Assembly: GCA_017451645.1 (NCBI GenBank)
Contig: JAFTNZ010000010.1
Coordinates: 1-58,303 of the forward strand
From: Bacteroidaceae bacterium
Lineage (GTDB): Bacteria > Bacteroidota > Bacteroidia > Bacteroidales > Bacteroidaceae
Length of the DNA stretch: 58,303 nt
Direction: 5' to 3'
The number at the start of each line of letters is the position of its first letter. Position 1 is the first letter of the stretch. The notes below the pieces were generated by a model. The model did no database searches and had not been told where the DNA came from. It saw only the letters and a program-made list of their open reading frames with translations. The position numbers and the translations under genes were made by a program. This document shows positions 18,709-27,454 of the stretch, piece after piece.

Positions 18709-19386
18709 ATGAATTGGTTTGAGCAAATATTCGGGCAAATATCGCTGATTGAAATCATTATAAAGGGATTCATTGTGGGTGTGGTCGTGTCTGCACCTTT
18801 GGGTCCTGTGGGAGTGTTATGCATTCAGCGTACCTTGAACAAAGGACGTTGGTATGGTTTCGTTACAGGATTGGGGGCTGCCCTGAGTGATATCATCTAT
18901 GCCCTTATCACCGGGTATGGCATGAATTTTGTGGCTGACTTCATAGAAAATCCGCAGACAATGTATTGGTTTCAGTTGGTTGGTAGCATCATGCTGTTCT
19001 GTTTTGGAGTATATACCTTCCGTAGTAATCCGGTAGAAAGCATCCGTCCGGTGTCGGCCAACAAAGGAAGTCTGGTGCGGAACTTTGTGACAGCATTTCT
19101 TGTCACCTTGTCAAATCCATTCATCATCCTGCTTTTCATAGGCTTGTTTGCACGTTTCTCATTTGTTTTTCCAGACAAATATTTCTACGAACAGACATTG
19201 GGCTATTTAGCCATCGTGGCCGGAGCTCTTTGTTGGTGGTTTGCCATCACTTATCTTGTCAACAAACTCCGTGCACGTTTCGATCTGCGTGGCATTTGGA
19301 TACTCAATCGCATCATTGGTGTTGTCGTTATGCTGGCTTCGGTGGCCAGTGCCATTTTTACGTTATTCGGAAAAACATTGTATTGA
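18709..19386 (+). CDS. LysE/RhtB family exporter
   Basis: A 225-aa inner-membrane protein with about six hydrophobic helices. The family marks are visible: PLGPVGVLCIQRTLNKGRW near the N-terminus, GLGAALSDIIYALI, and the NPFIILLFIGLFARF helix. LysE-type proteins export amino acids or similar solutes; the substrate cannot be read from sequence. The ATG at 18709 (MNWFEQ) is chosen because upstream in-frame codons precede or overlap the promoter. It begins a plus-strand cluster with DUF4924, rfbD and prfC. Confidence 0.85.
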   Translation: MNWFEQIFGQISLIEIIIKGFIVGVVVSAPLGPVGVLCIQRTLNKGRWYGFVTGLGAALSDIIYALITGYGMNFVADFIENPQTMYWFQLVGSIMLFCFGVYTFRSNPVESIRPVSANKGSLVRNFVTAFLVTLSNPFIILLFIGLFARFSFVFPDKYFYEQTLGYLAIVAGALCWWFAITYLVNKLRARFDLRGIWILNRIIGVVVMLASVASAIFTLFGKTLY

Positions 19387-19405
19387 TTAAGTAAGGCTGA
19401 AGCGT

Positions 19406-19951
19406 ATGTTTGTATCAAAACAACTCAAAGAAAACAATATAGCCGAATATCTGTTGTATATGTGGCAGGTAGAGGACATGATACGTGCTAACCAGATGGA
19501 CATGGAGCGTATCAGAGAGACCTTGGTCCGTCCTGCCCGTTTGGATGCGGAACAGGAGAAACAACTTTTTGACTGGTATGAAAACCTTGTGGAGATGATG
19601 CGTATAGAGGGAGTCTCCGAGCGTGGCCATTTACAGATAAACAAGAATGTTGTCACCTTGCTCACCGACCTTCACCTCCAATTGCTCAGATCCACCAAAC
19701 ATCCCTTCTATAGTGCCGCCTATTACAAAGCGCTTCCGTTCATCGTAGAACTTCGCACTCAAGGTGATAACCGCAATCTTTCTGAGTTGGAGAATTGTTT
19801 CGAGGTACTCTATGGGGTTTTACTCCTCAAGTTGCAGAAGCGCGATATCAGTGAGGGTACGCTTCAGGCTGTAAAGACCATCAGTCAGTTTCTGGGTCTT
19901 TTGAGTGATTATTATAAAAAGGATAAGTCAGGAGAACTTGAATTGGAATAA
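19406..19951 (+). CDS. DUF4924 family protein
   Basis: A 181-aa, predominantly helical soluble protein starting 19 nt after the lysE-like gene. The opening FVSKQLKENNIAEYLLYMWQVED, with a conserved helix about RANQMDMERI, is characteristic of DUF4924, a Bacteroidetes family with no assigned role. The C-terminus is acidic and charged. The position between a LysE-type exporter and rfbD in one transcription direction is the only context. Confidence 0.75.
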   Translation: MFVSKQLKENNIAEYLLYMWQVEDMIRANQMDMERIRETLVRPARLDAEQEKQLFDWYENLVEMMRIEGVSERGHLQINKNVVTLLTDLHLQLLRSTKHPFYSAAYYKALPFIVELRTQGDNRNLSELENCFEVLYGVLLLKLQKRDISEGTLQAVKTISQFLGLLSDYYKKDKSGELELE

Positions 19952-20048
19952 TTGATAATAATAATATTATTGTGACTCTTCGTTTGCAGTCAGTTGCTAT
20001 TCATTTAGTTGCTTTTTGCAGGGATTGTCACTAAAAAAAGGAATCGTG

Positions 20049-20912
20049 ATGAAGACTATTTTGGTTACCGGGGCCAACGGACAGCTTGGCAATGAAATGC
20101 GGGTGTTGTCCGTAGAGCACCCCGAATACACCTGTTTTTTTACGGATGTGGAGGAATTGGATATCTGCAACGAGCAGGCTGTGATGGATTTTGTACAGGG
20201 TAATGCCATTGACTGTATTGTCAATTGTGCGGCCTATACAGCTGTGGACAAAGCTGAGGAGAATGTCGGATTGTGTGACAGGCTCAACCATGTGGCTCCG
20301 GGCTTTTTGGCCAAGGCTGCTGCATCACGAGGTGCGGCCTTCATCCAAGTCTCTACCGATTATGTGTTCGATGGCACAAATCATACACCTTATCGTGAGA
20401 CGGAACCTACCTGTCCCAATTCAGTGTATGGCCGTACAAAACTTTTAGGTGAACAAGAGGCTTTGGGGATTTGTCCCCGCACGATGATTATCCGTACGGC
20501 ATGGCTCTATTCCACTTTCGGGAACAACTTCGTGAAGACGATGATCCGGCTTGGGCGCGAAAAAGAACAGTTGGGGGTTATCTTTGACCAGATAGGGACA
20601 CCCACTTATGCCCGCGATCTTGCCCGTGCCATCTATGCTGCCATATCCAAGGAGGTGCCTGCCGGTATCTTCCATTTCAGTAACGAGGGTGTCTGTTCAT
20701 GGTATGATTTTACCCGTGCCATTCATCGCATTGCCGGCATCACCACATGCAAAGTGCGACCTCTCCATACTGAAGAGTATCCCACACCTGCTGCCCGTCC
20801 GCACTACTCGGTATTGGACAAAACAAAGATAAAGGAGACATTAGGCATTGAGATTCCCTATTGGGAAGAATCTTTGCAAGAGTGCATAGCACAGTTGATA
20901 GTTGATAAGTGA
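20049..20912 (+). CDS. rfbD: dTDP-4-dehydrorhamnose reductase
   Basis: A 287-aa cytosolic short-chain dehydrogenase/reductase that makes dTDP-L-rhamnose, the last step of the rhamnose-donor pathway for surface polysaccharide. The NAD(P)-binding GANGQLG lies near residue 8, STDYVFDG in the middle, and the YGRTK catalytic Tyr/Lys pair at SVYGRTK. The start at 20049 follows AAAGGAAT, a plausible ribosome site; the longer frame has no support. The last few codons (LIVDK and stop) lie inside the left arm of a 29-nt inverted repeat, suggesting that the C-terminus was replaced when the cassette next door inserted. Confidence 0.93.
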   Translation: MKTILVTGANGQLGNEMRVLSVEHPEYTCFFTDVEELDICNEQAVMDFVQGNAIDCIVNCAAYTAVDKAEENVGLCDRLNHVAPGFLAKAAASRGAAFIQVSTDYVFDGTNHTPYRETEPTCPNSVYGRTKLLGEQEALGICPRTMIIRTAWLYSTFGNNFVKTMIRLGREKEQLGVIFDQIGTPTYARDLARAIYAAISKEVPAGIFHFSNEGVCSWYDFTRAIHRIAGITTCKVRPLHTEEYPTPAARPHYSVLDKTKIKETLGIEIPYWEESLQECIAQLIVDK

Positions 20913-20925
20913 TAGTTGATAGTTG
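20897..20925 (+). repeat. Left arm of 29-nt inverted repeat flanking a four-helix-bundle gene
   Basis: This arm reads GATAGTTGATAAGTGATAG followed by TTGATAGTTG. It is the reverse complement of 21310-21338 with a single mismatch. The arm is itself built of GATAGTT units. Confidence 0.8.
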
Positions 20926-20932
20926 TATAGCT

Positions 20933-21298
20933 ATGTTTAAAAATAATAATGTAACTCAGCAAAAAACATACGCATTCGCCATACGTATCGTGAATTTGTA
21001 CAGATATATGTGCAAAGAGCAGTATGAGTACATTTTATCCAAACAACTTTTGCGTAGCGGTACAGCTGTTGGTGCGATTGTTTCAGAGGGAGTACATGCA
21101 CAAAGTCGTGCTGATTTTCTGAACAAAATGAACGTTGCACTGAAAGAGGCACAAGAAAGTGAATTTTGGATACGCCTTTTACACGACACAGACTATCTGA
21201 CTGACGAAATGTTCGAGTCAATCCACGAAGATTGCGTAGAAATCGTAAAATTATTAACGAGTATAGTAAAAACATTAAAGGATAGTATGGGAAAATAG
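20933..21298 (+). CDS. Four-helix-bundle protein (S23/23S-rRNA-IVP family)
   Basis: A 121-aa protein of the four-helix-bundle family first known from 23S rRNA intervening sequences (TIGR02436 type). Visible marks are KTYAFAIRIVNLYRYM, LLRSGTAVGAIVSEG, and ADFLNKMNVALKEAQESEFWI. The function is unknown. It lies between arms of a 29-nt inverted repeat inserted between rfbD and prfC, so it looks like a small cassette that arrived as a unit. The ATG at 20933 is used because the longer frame begins within the repeat. Confidence 0.85.
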   Translation: MFKNNNVTQQKTYAFAIRIVNLYRYMCKEQYEYILSKQLLRSGTAVGAIVSEGVHAQSRADFLNKMNVALKEAQESEFWIRLLHDTDYLTDEMFESIHEDCVEIVKLLTSIVKTLKDSMGK

Positions 21299-21309
21299 CT
21301 GAGTGCATT

Positions 21310-21338
21310 CAACTATCAACTATCAATTATCAACTATC
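21310..21338 (-). repeat. Right arm of the 29-nt inverted repeat
   Basis: This arm begins CAACTATCAACTATCAATTA and is the mate of 20897-20925 with 28 of 29 positions matching. It ends 9 nt before the prfC start codon and so forms most of the prfC leader. Confidence 0.8.
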
Positions 21339-21347
21339 AGATTTATG

Positions 21348-22910
21348 ACGGAAATAGAAAGAAGAAGAACCTTTGCGATTATCGCTCACCCGGATGCGGG
21401 TAAGACATCACTCACCGAAAAACTGCTGCTTTTCGGAGGTCAGATACAAGTGGCCGGAGCCGTAAAGAGTAACAAAATCAAGAAAACTGCCACCAGCGAC
21501 TGGATGGACATAGAGAAGCAACGCGGTATCTCGGTGACCACTTCTGTGATGGAGTTTGACTATCGCGACTACAAAATCAATATTCTTGATACCCCTGGAC
21601 ATCAGGATTTTGCCGAAGATACCTATCGTACATTGACGGCTGTCGATTCCGTTATCATCGTAGTGGATGGTGCCAAAGGTGTGGAGACTCAGACGCGCAA
21701 ACTGATGGAAGTGTGCCGTATGCGCAACACCCCCGTCATCATCTTTGTCAACAAGATGGACCGCGAGGCCAAAGACCCCTTTGACCTGTTGGACGAATTG
21801 GAAGAAGAACTCCATATCCATGTGCGTCCTTTGACTTGGCCCATCGAGAGTGGCGAACGTTTCAAGGGAGTCTATAACCTCTACGAACACAATCTCAACC
21901 TGTTCCAGCCATCCAAGCAAGTGGTGGCCGAAAAAGTGGCTGTAGATGTCCATACGGAGGAGTTGGATAACCATATTGGCACCGACTTGGCCGATAAATT
22001 GCGTGGTGAACTGGAGTTGCTTGAAGGAGTTTATCCTGAGTTTGAAACAGGGGGGTACCTCAAAGGAGAGTTGGCTCCCGTCTTCTTCGGTTCGGCACTC
22101 AATAACTTCGGTGTAGAGGAGTTGCTGAATACTTTTGTGGAAATAGCTCCCAGTCCTCGTCCCACCAGAACAGAGGAGCGGGAAGTTACTCCCGATGAGT
22201 CAAAGTTCACAGGTTTTATTTTCAAGATTACGGCAAACATTGATCCCAACCACCGTTCCTGTATCGCATTTTGTAAAGTCTGCTCAGGGAAATTCTCGCG
22301 CAATACACCTTATTATCATGTGCGTCATGACAAAGTGATGCGCTTCTCCAGTCCTACCCAATTCATGGCACAGCGTAAGACCACTGTCGATGAGGCTTGG
22401 GCAGGCGATATTATAGGTCTTCCCGACAATGGCACTTTCAAGATTGGTGACACGCTTACAGAAGGAGAAAAACTGCATTTTCGTGGCATTCCGAGTTTCT
22501 CGCCTGAAATGTTCAAATACATAGAGAATGCCGACCCGATGAAGCAAAAGCAGTTGGCCAAAGGTATCGATCAATTGATGGATGAGGGTGTGGCCCAACT
22601 TTTTGTCAACCAGTTCAACGGACGTAAACTCATCGGTACGGTAGGACAGCTCCAGTTCGAAGTGATTCAGTACCGTCTGGAAAACGAATACAATGCCAAG
22701 TGTCGTTGGGAACCGGTCAGCCTCTATAAAGCATGTTGGATAGAAAGTGACGATTTGGAGCAGCTTGAAGCATTCAAGAAGCGGAAGTACCAGTATATGG
22801 CCAAAGACCGTGAAGGTCGTGACGTATTCTTGGCCGACAGCGGTTATGTGCTCCAGATGGCGCAAAACGACTTTGAACACATCCGCTTCCATTTCACCAG
22901 CGAGTTCTGA
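21348..22910 (+). CDS. prfC: Peptide chain release factor 3
   Basis: A 520-aa translation GTPase that recycles RF1/RF2 from the ribosome after termination. AHPDAGKT at residues 14-21 (P-loop), RGISVTTS (switch I), DTPGHQDF (switch II) and NKMD (base specificity) are all present. The RF3 C-terminal domain includes [22 protein letters not shown]. The start at 21348 is preferred because the longer frame from 21303 would translate the inverted repeat. It is the last gene of the lysE-DUF4924-rfbD cluster. Confidence 0.96.
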   Translation, partial: TEIERRRTFAIIAHPDAGKTSLTEKLLLFGGQIQVAGAVKSNKIKKTATSDWMDIEKQRGISVTTSVMEFDYRDYKINILDTPGHQDFAEDTYRTLTAVDSVIIVVDGAKGVETQTRKLMEVCRMRNTPVIIFVNKMDREAKDPFDLLDELEEELHIHVRPLTWPIESGERFKGVYNLYEHNLNLFQPSKQVVAEKVAVDVHTEELDNHIGTDLADKLRGELELLEGVYPEFETGGYLKGELAPVFFGSALNNFGVEELLNTFVEIAPSPRPTRTEEREVTPDESKFTGFIFKITANIDPNHRSCIAFCKVCSGKFSRNTPYYHVRHDKVMRFSSPTQFMAQRKTTVDEAWAGDIIGLPDNGTFKIGDTLTEGEKLHFRGIPSFSPEMFKYIENADPMKQKQLAKGIDQLMDEGVAQLFVNQFNGRKLIGTVGQLQFEVIQYRLENEYNAKCRWEPVSLYKACWIESDDLEQLEAFKKRKYQYMAKDREGRDVFLADSGYVLQMAQNDFEHIRFHFTSEF

Positions 22911-22924
22911 TTCGTATGCACAAA

Positions 22925-22960
22925 GAGCCGGCTTTTTCTGCACGAAGAGCCGGCTTCTTA
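22925..22960 (+). terminator. Probable terminator after prfC (paired AGCCGGCT units)
   Basis: AGAGCCGGCTTTTT (about 22925-22937) is followed by AGAGCCGGCTTCTT (about 22946-22959). The AGCCGGCT cores are self-complementary and complementary to each other, and the first is followed by a T-run. Confidence 0.5.
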
Positions 22961-23045
22961 AAGCGTTTAACCTTGGTGATACGCTTTTATTACCCGAGTG
23001 ATGCGATTGTATTACTCGGGTGGTGCGTTTGTATTACCTAGGTGA
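22961..23045 (+). repeat. Degenerate 22-nt tandem repeat, about four units
   Basis: Units at 22977-22998, 22999-23020 and 23021-23042 share the pattern TGRTRCGNTTNTATTACCYRGG. A partial unit lies before them (22961-22976) and the head of another after (from 23043). Adjacent units can also pair (ACCCGAGT with ACTCGGGT). Confidence 0.65.
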
Positions 23046-23190
23046 AACGGTCAAAGGAGTACGGTTCTTGCATGGCCAAAGCCTGCTTCGTGAGTCAGTC
23101 AAGCGTGCTTCGTGTGGCTACCAACTGGGATGCATTTCTCATTTCTTTAAAATATTTCTATTTCTTAATACTTATTTCCAAATAATTGTT

Positions 23191-23198
23191 TACCTTTG
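23191..23198 (+). promoter_or_regulatory. -7 box of the structured RNA
   Basis: TACCTTTG fits TAnnTTTG. No good -33 TTTG is seen, though the DNA upstream is very AT-rich. Confidence 0.5.
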
Positions 23199-23204
23199 CA
23201 CCGT

Positions 23205-23516
23205 TCCCATGCCGAATGTCCTCCCATCGGGGAGGGAGCAGGGTGGGGACATACATTTATGGAAAGGCGTTTACTTGACGCTTTGGTTTTGGTGATCTGA
23301 AATTCTCGCAAAATTTCGCCTATTCAAAAACAAAGCAGCGTGAATGCCCTATGGGAATGTGTTCAGGCACTTGGCTTGCTTCTCTACGGAGAGGCAAGTT
23401 GAGTCGTTTATACATATCGGCGTGGGGTTATTGGCGTTGCTCGTTCTGAATAGGTGGGCAATGCGAGAAGCCTCAGATTACCGGACGAGCAGCAGGCACA
23501 GACTCCTCGCTTTTTT
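23205..23516 (+). ncRNA. Probable structured non-coding RNA, rod-like (6S-like shape possible)
   Basis: About 310 nt without a credible coding frame, bounded by a -7 box and a T-run (23511-23516). Nested long-range pairings build one long rod: 23291-23300 with 23473-23482 (10 bp), 23303-23310 with 23462-23469 (8 bp), and 23319-23326 with 23447-23454 (8 bp). The rod continues with 23334-23340 with 23435-23441 (7 bp), then a 16-bp hairpin 23369-23384/23389-23404 capped by a UACG tetraloop. A nearly symmetrical 8/7-nt internal loop lies at 23311-23318/23455-23461. Two 5' hairpins come before the rod (23216-23252 and about 23263-23284). No tmRNA, RNase P or SRP signature motifs are seen. A 6S RNA of Bacteroidetes is my best guess from shape alone. 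Confidence 0.6.
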
Positions 23517-23608
23517 ATATATGTATCCATCAAAACAGATTAAAAACAATCTTATTTATTATCCGCTCATTTCCGGGAGTCTTTCAAAGAGCATAAAAAC
23601 TATTGAGA

Positions 23609-26600
23609 ATGAAGAACAGACTCTTACTTAGTGCATTTGCACTCCTTGCCATAGGGATGTGCAACGAGGCGTATGCCCAAACATGGGATTTCACCAACTT
23701 CTCGGAAGAGACATTGGCCGGTTTGCAAAACGACTATAACAATGGAGGATGTCGGAGTCAGACAAAGGAAACAAGATACACCCTCCAGTGTGAACAACAA
23801 ACACTGACATACAATGCAAATGGCACCGATGAACCGATAAAAGAGACCGAAGGACTGCTTTTTTCCGGAGGTGGTTCAGGATATTTATACTTTGACTACG
23901 ATGGAACCAAATCACGCATAAAATTCAACAAGACAGACCTTGCAGTAACCATACCGGGGCTGACCGATGGTACTGTGATAACAATTGTTACCAAAACAGG
24001 GAATTCTTCCAGTGAGCGGGGGATTGTCTGCACGACAAATAATGCTGTCAGGATAGGTGGGGCAGAAGTCTCTTTGGAGGAGATTACCAACGTTTTTGTA
24101 GTCACTTGTAGCGAAGGGACCACTACAGATGTCACATTCCAACCTCAGGTTGGCGGAATCAACATCTATTCAATAGAGTGTGCACAAAGCGGTAGTGAGG
24201 CTTTGACAAATCTTACGTCCTTCATCCAAAACCCCAATGCAGCAGCCGAAACAGGTTGGACAATAGACAAAGGTACCGGCAACACCAATACGGCTTCCGG
24301 TCAACATTATTCTGGAGATGCCGATGCCCGCTATTTCGATTCTTGGAATCCGACTGCCGGAGCATTGAATTACAATGCAACCCAAACTGTAACAGACCTT
24401 CCTAACGGGAACTATACTTTGAAGTTTGCAGGACGCAACTCCGGTACCAAAGGAGCCTTTGTCTATGTGGTGACAGGCAGCGACACACTGTGGGTGGAAA
24501 TGAAGGCCAATGCCATTGCATCTGTAGATGAAAATGGTAATCCCTGTATCTCCTACGTAGGTGACTTGGGAGGAAAAATTTGGGAGGATGCCGCAGAAGG
24601 TAGTGCAGAAAAGGCTGTACACGACGGAAATGGGTATGGATGGAACTGGTATGAAACACCTGAGTTTGAGATAACAGACAACACGATGACCATTGGTATC
24701 ACCACTGACTCATTAGTGAGCGGTGTTCCGTTCGATGGCAATTGGTTCTCTGCTGTCGATTTTGAATTGTACGGTTCTGTGTCTGTTACAGTAAAGGATT
24801 TGTTGGAGGTAACTCGTGAACAAGTGGCTAAATACGTCACGTGGTTGGAAGCGGAAGGACATGAAGACGTAGGAGAATCCCTAACAAAACGTTGCGAAAA
24901 CAATGGTACTATTGACATGAATTCCACCGTTGCCGTATCTCAAGAACTTGACCGCTTGAACCAATTATTGAATCAATATAAGAGAATTGTGAGTGGATTT
25001 GACATAAAATATGACATAACTGTCACCATTGGAGACTGGTATGTATCCTTGGATCATGACAATTGTGCGGCTCGAATAAACCAATATACCGGGAAAGAAA
25101 CAGATATAGTCGTTCCTGAATCATTCATTTTCAATGGCAAAGAATACATCACGACAGTATTGGGGGGACATGGAGGTGACACTTTTACTACATGGTACTA
25201 TAATTCGATGCAAAACAATTATCATATCAAATCTGTCAAACTTCCAGCCACACTAAGGTTATTGGGGGTGGGGTCAATGAAAGGCCTCAAAGGTATCACC
25301 AATGTCACTATACCTTCGCTTGTTCATCATATACACTATGAAGCTTTTTATGGATGCAGTTCTTTAACCTCTTTAAATATACCGAGAAAAGTAAACACTT
25401 TTGGCAAATATGCTTTTTCTCGATGTGAGAACTTGCGTAAAATAGTCATACCATCTTCATCTGTATTATTTCTTATTGACAACGGTGCATTTGAATACTG
25501 TAGTAATCTGAAAGAAATAGAACTTCCCGAACAAGTGACTACAATCGGATGTTGCGCGTTTGAAGCTTGTAGCTCTCTTGAAAGTTTAGTAATCCCTTCA
25601 AAAGTAACTTCTATAGGAGAGAGCACATTCAGATGGTGTCGCAATCTGAAAGAAATAGAACTCCCCGAACAGTTGACAACCATTGACTATGGAGCATTCA
25701 ATAGTTGCTCAGCTCTTGACAATGTAGTCATCCCAGCTAAAGTAACAACCCTTGGGGATGCCATATTCTCAGAATGTACCAATCTAGTTACTCTGTACAG
25801 CGAAGCTACTTATCCCCCATCGTGTGGCTATTTGGGAGCTCCTAATTTGCAGATTATTTATGTGCCCATCGGTAGTGGCGCTTCTTATCGCAATACTGCT
25901 CCTTGGAGCTACTATTATATAGAGGAAAAAGCAATCAAGTACAACCTTACTTATGTTATAGATGGAACCGAATACAAGAAGAGTGAAGTGGAATACGGCG
26001 CAGCCATCACTACTCCTGAAACTCCCGCTAAGGAGGGACACACCTTCAGTGGATGGAGCGAGATTCCTGAAACCATGCCTGCACATGATGTGACAGTTAC
26101 CGGTACGTTCACCGTGAACAAGTATGAAGTTGTCTATACCCTTGAAGGGGAAGCGTTCAAGAAGGATTCTGTGCTCTACGGTGCAGCCATCACTGCTCCT
26201 GAAGCTCCCGCAAAAGAGGGACATACATTCGCAGGTTGGGGTGAAGTGCCCGAAACCATGCCTGCCAATGATTTGGCTCTGAACGGTACTTATACGGTGA
26301 ACAAGTACAACGTCATCTACACGGTGGATGGAACCGAATACAAGAAAACTGAAGTGGAATACGGCGCAGCCATCATTGCCGAGGCCGCTCCGGAGAAGGA
26401 GGGACACACCTTCAGCGGATGGAGTGAGATTCCGGAAACCATGCCCGCACAGGATGTGACTGTAACCGGTACGTTTACTGTGAACAAGTATGAGATTGTC
26501 TATAAAGTGGATGGTGAGGTCTATCACAAAGACAGCATCGCATACGGTGAAACAATTGTTGCGATAGAGATTCCCGTGAAAGAAGGATACATCTTCAGCG

Positions 26601-26824
26601 GTTGGAGTGAAATCCCGGAAACCATGCCGGCAGAGGATGTGGAAGTGAGCGGAAACTTTGAAGCTGACGGTATTGAGAAAATCTTTGCAGACAAGCAGAA
26701 AGTGGACGTCTATACCCTGCAGGGTGTGAAAATCAAAGAACAGATAGAGGTTGAAAGGCTTGAAGAGGAATTGCCTGAAGGAATCTATATTGTTGATGGG
26801 CAGAAAGTTGTCGTAAAGAAATGA
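23609..26824 (+). CDS. BspA-like leucine-rich-repeat surface protein with InlB-type repeats
   Basis: A 1071-aa secreted protein. The signal peptide MKNRLLLSAFALLAIGMCNEAYAQ is followed by a beta-rich N-terminal region (to about 450). Next come BspA-type LRR_5 repeats of 23 residues (about 540-760, for example SLESLVIPSKVTSIGESTF and NLKEIELPEQ). Four 61-residue Listeria-Bacteroides/InlB B repeats (PF09479-like, KEGHTFSGWSEIPETMPA) lie at about 777-1018. The C-terminal tail reads VYTLQGVKIKEQ...LPEGIYIVDGQKVVVKK, a terminal sorting-like module seen on many secreted Bacteroidales proteins. It is probably a surface adhesin. The TTG at 23603 is not the start. Confidence 0.85.
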   Translation: MKNRLLLSAFALLAIGMCNEAYAQTWDFTNFSEETLAGLQNDYNNGGCRSQTKETRYTLQCEQQTLTYNANGTDEPIKETEGLLFSGGGSGYLYFDYDGTKSRIKFNKTDLAVTIPGLTDGTVITIVTKTGNSSSERGIVCTTNNAVRIGGAEVSLEEITNVFVVTCSEGTTTDVTFQPQVGGINIYSIECAQSGSEALTNLTSFIQNPNAAAETGWTIDKGTGNTNTASGQHYSGDADARYFDSWNPTAGALNYNATQTVTDLPNGNYTLKFAGRNSGTKGAFVYVVTGSDTLWVEMKANAIASVDENGNPCISYVGDLGGKIWEDAAEGSAEKAVHDGNGYGWNWYETPEFEITDNTMTIGITTDSLVSGVPFDGNWFSAVDFELYGSVSVTVKDLLEVTREQVAKYVTWLEAEGHEDVGESLTKRCENNGTIDMNSTVAVSQELDRLNQLLNQYKRIVSGFDIKYDITVTIGDWYVSLDHDNCAARINQYTGKETDIVVPESFIFNGKEYITTVLGGHGGDTFTTWYYNSMQNNYHIKSVKLPATLRLLGVGSMKGLKGITNVTIPSLVHHIHYEAFYGCSSLTSLNIPRKVNTFGKYAFSRCENLRKIVIPSSSVLFLIDNGAFEYCSNLKEIELPEQVTTIGCCAFEACSSLESLVIPSKVTSIGESTFRWCRNLKEIELPEQLTTIDYGAFNSCSALDNVVIPAKVTTLGDAIFSECTNLVTLYSEATYPPSCGYLGAPNLQIIYVPIGSGASYRNTAPWSYYYIEEKAIKYNLTYVIDGTEYKKSEVEYGAAITTPETPAKEGHTFSGWSEIPETMPAHDVTVTGTFTVNKYEVVYTLEGEAFKKDSVLYGAAITAPEAPAKEGHTFAGWGEVPETMPANDLALNGTYTVNKYNVIYTVDGTEYKKTEVEYGAAIIAEAAPEKEGHTFSGWSEIPETMPAQDVTVTGTFTVNKYEIVYKVDGEVYHKDSIAYGETIVAIEIPVKEGYIFSGWSEIPETMPAEDVEVSGNFEADGIEKIFADKQKVDVYTLQGVKIKEQIEVERLEEELPEGIYIVDGQKVVVKK
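25937..26668 (+). repeat. Four 183-bp tandem repeats coding InlB-type repeats
   Basis: Units begin at 25937, 26120, 26303 and 26486, exactly 183 nt apart. Long stretches are shared, especially between units 1 and 3, a set-up that allows copy-number change by recombination. Confidence 0.85.
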
Positions 26825-26858
26825 CTGTGATTCTTTAATCCCATTTCCCCAAAAACAG

Positions 26859-26902
26859 TCCCCCGCAACCCAGATGCTTTTTCCGGTTGCGGGGGATTTT
26901 AT
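26859..26902. terminator. Strong terminator between convergent genes
   Basis: TCCCCCGCAACC (26859-26870) pairs with GGTTGCGGGGGA (26885-26896), 12 bp, followed by TTTTATTTAT. It ends the LRR gene and may also serve the nlpC gene coming from the right. Confidence 0.85.
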
Positions 26903-26941
26903 TTATAGAACCTCCCTATAGCATTAATAATCGGTTAGAAA

Positions 26942-27454
26942 TTACCGTTTCACCCGACCGGCGGAGAGCCAATGGCGACGGTAATAGGCCTCGTTGATGT
27001 TGTTCACAACCACTCCCCGACTGCTTGCATGGATAAAGTGCCCGTTCTTGAGATAGAGACCAACATGGGAGGCTTTCTTCCGTTGTTTCCCATTGTGAAA
27101 AAAGATGAGGTCACCTTCACGGAGGCTTCCTTTGGCTATCTTACGGCAGTTGTGCCGGCGCTGTTCCTCACTGTTACGCTTCAGTGAGGTGCGGAACACT
27201 TTGCGATAAAGTTGCGAAGTCAGTCCCGAACAGTCCACACCTCGTAAATCCTCTCCGCCCAAGCGATAGGGGGTACCTATCCATCGGGCTGATTCTATGT
27301 AAAGGGCATGATTGTCATCTATCCCAATGTCTATACCTAAAACGACCGATGCTTTTGCCAACTCCCTATAGTCGAGTGCAGGAGCTGATGAACGGCAGGC
27401 GGTAAGGAAGATGCTTGCCAATGCGAGTAGGAAAAGTGTGATGCGGTCAGTCAT
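26942..27454 (-). CDS. NlpC/P60 family cell-wall peptidase, lipoprotein
   Basis: A 170-aa protein with a lipoprotein signal (MTDRITLFLLALASIFLTAC). An NlpC/P60 cysteine peptidase domain follows: catalytic Cys in GVDCSGLTSQLY, His in ASHVGLYL, and third polar residue in HASSRG. Family members cut gamma-D-Glu-meso-DAP bonds in peptidoglycan peptides. The ATG at 27454 overlaps the end of the ABC ATPase gene (ATGACTGA), giving a three-gene operon DUF5687 - ABC - NlpC. The longer frame to 27496 has no signal at its N-terminus and is not preferred. Confidence 0.88.
   Translation of the reverse strand: MTDRITLFLLALASIFLTACRSSAPALDYRELAKASVVLGIDIGIDDNHALYIESARWIGTPYRLGGEDLRGVDCSGLTSQLYRKVFRTSLKRNSEEQRRHNCRKIAKGSLREGDLIFFHNGKQRKKASHVGLYLKNGHFIHASSRGVVVNNINEAYYRRHWLSAGRVKR

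Noticed and set aside
22961-23045. CRISPR array
   Set aside because: Units of 22 nt abut directly with no spacers, and no cas genes are seen.
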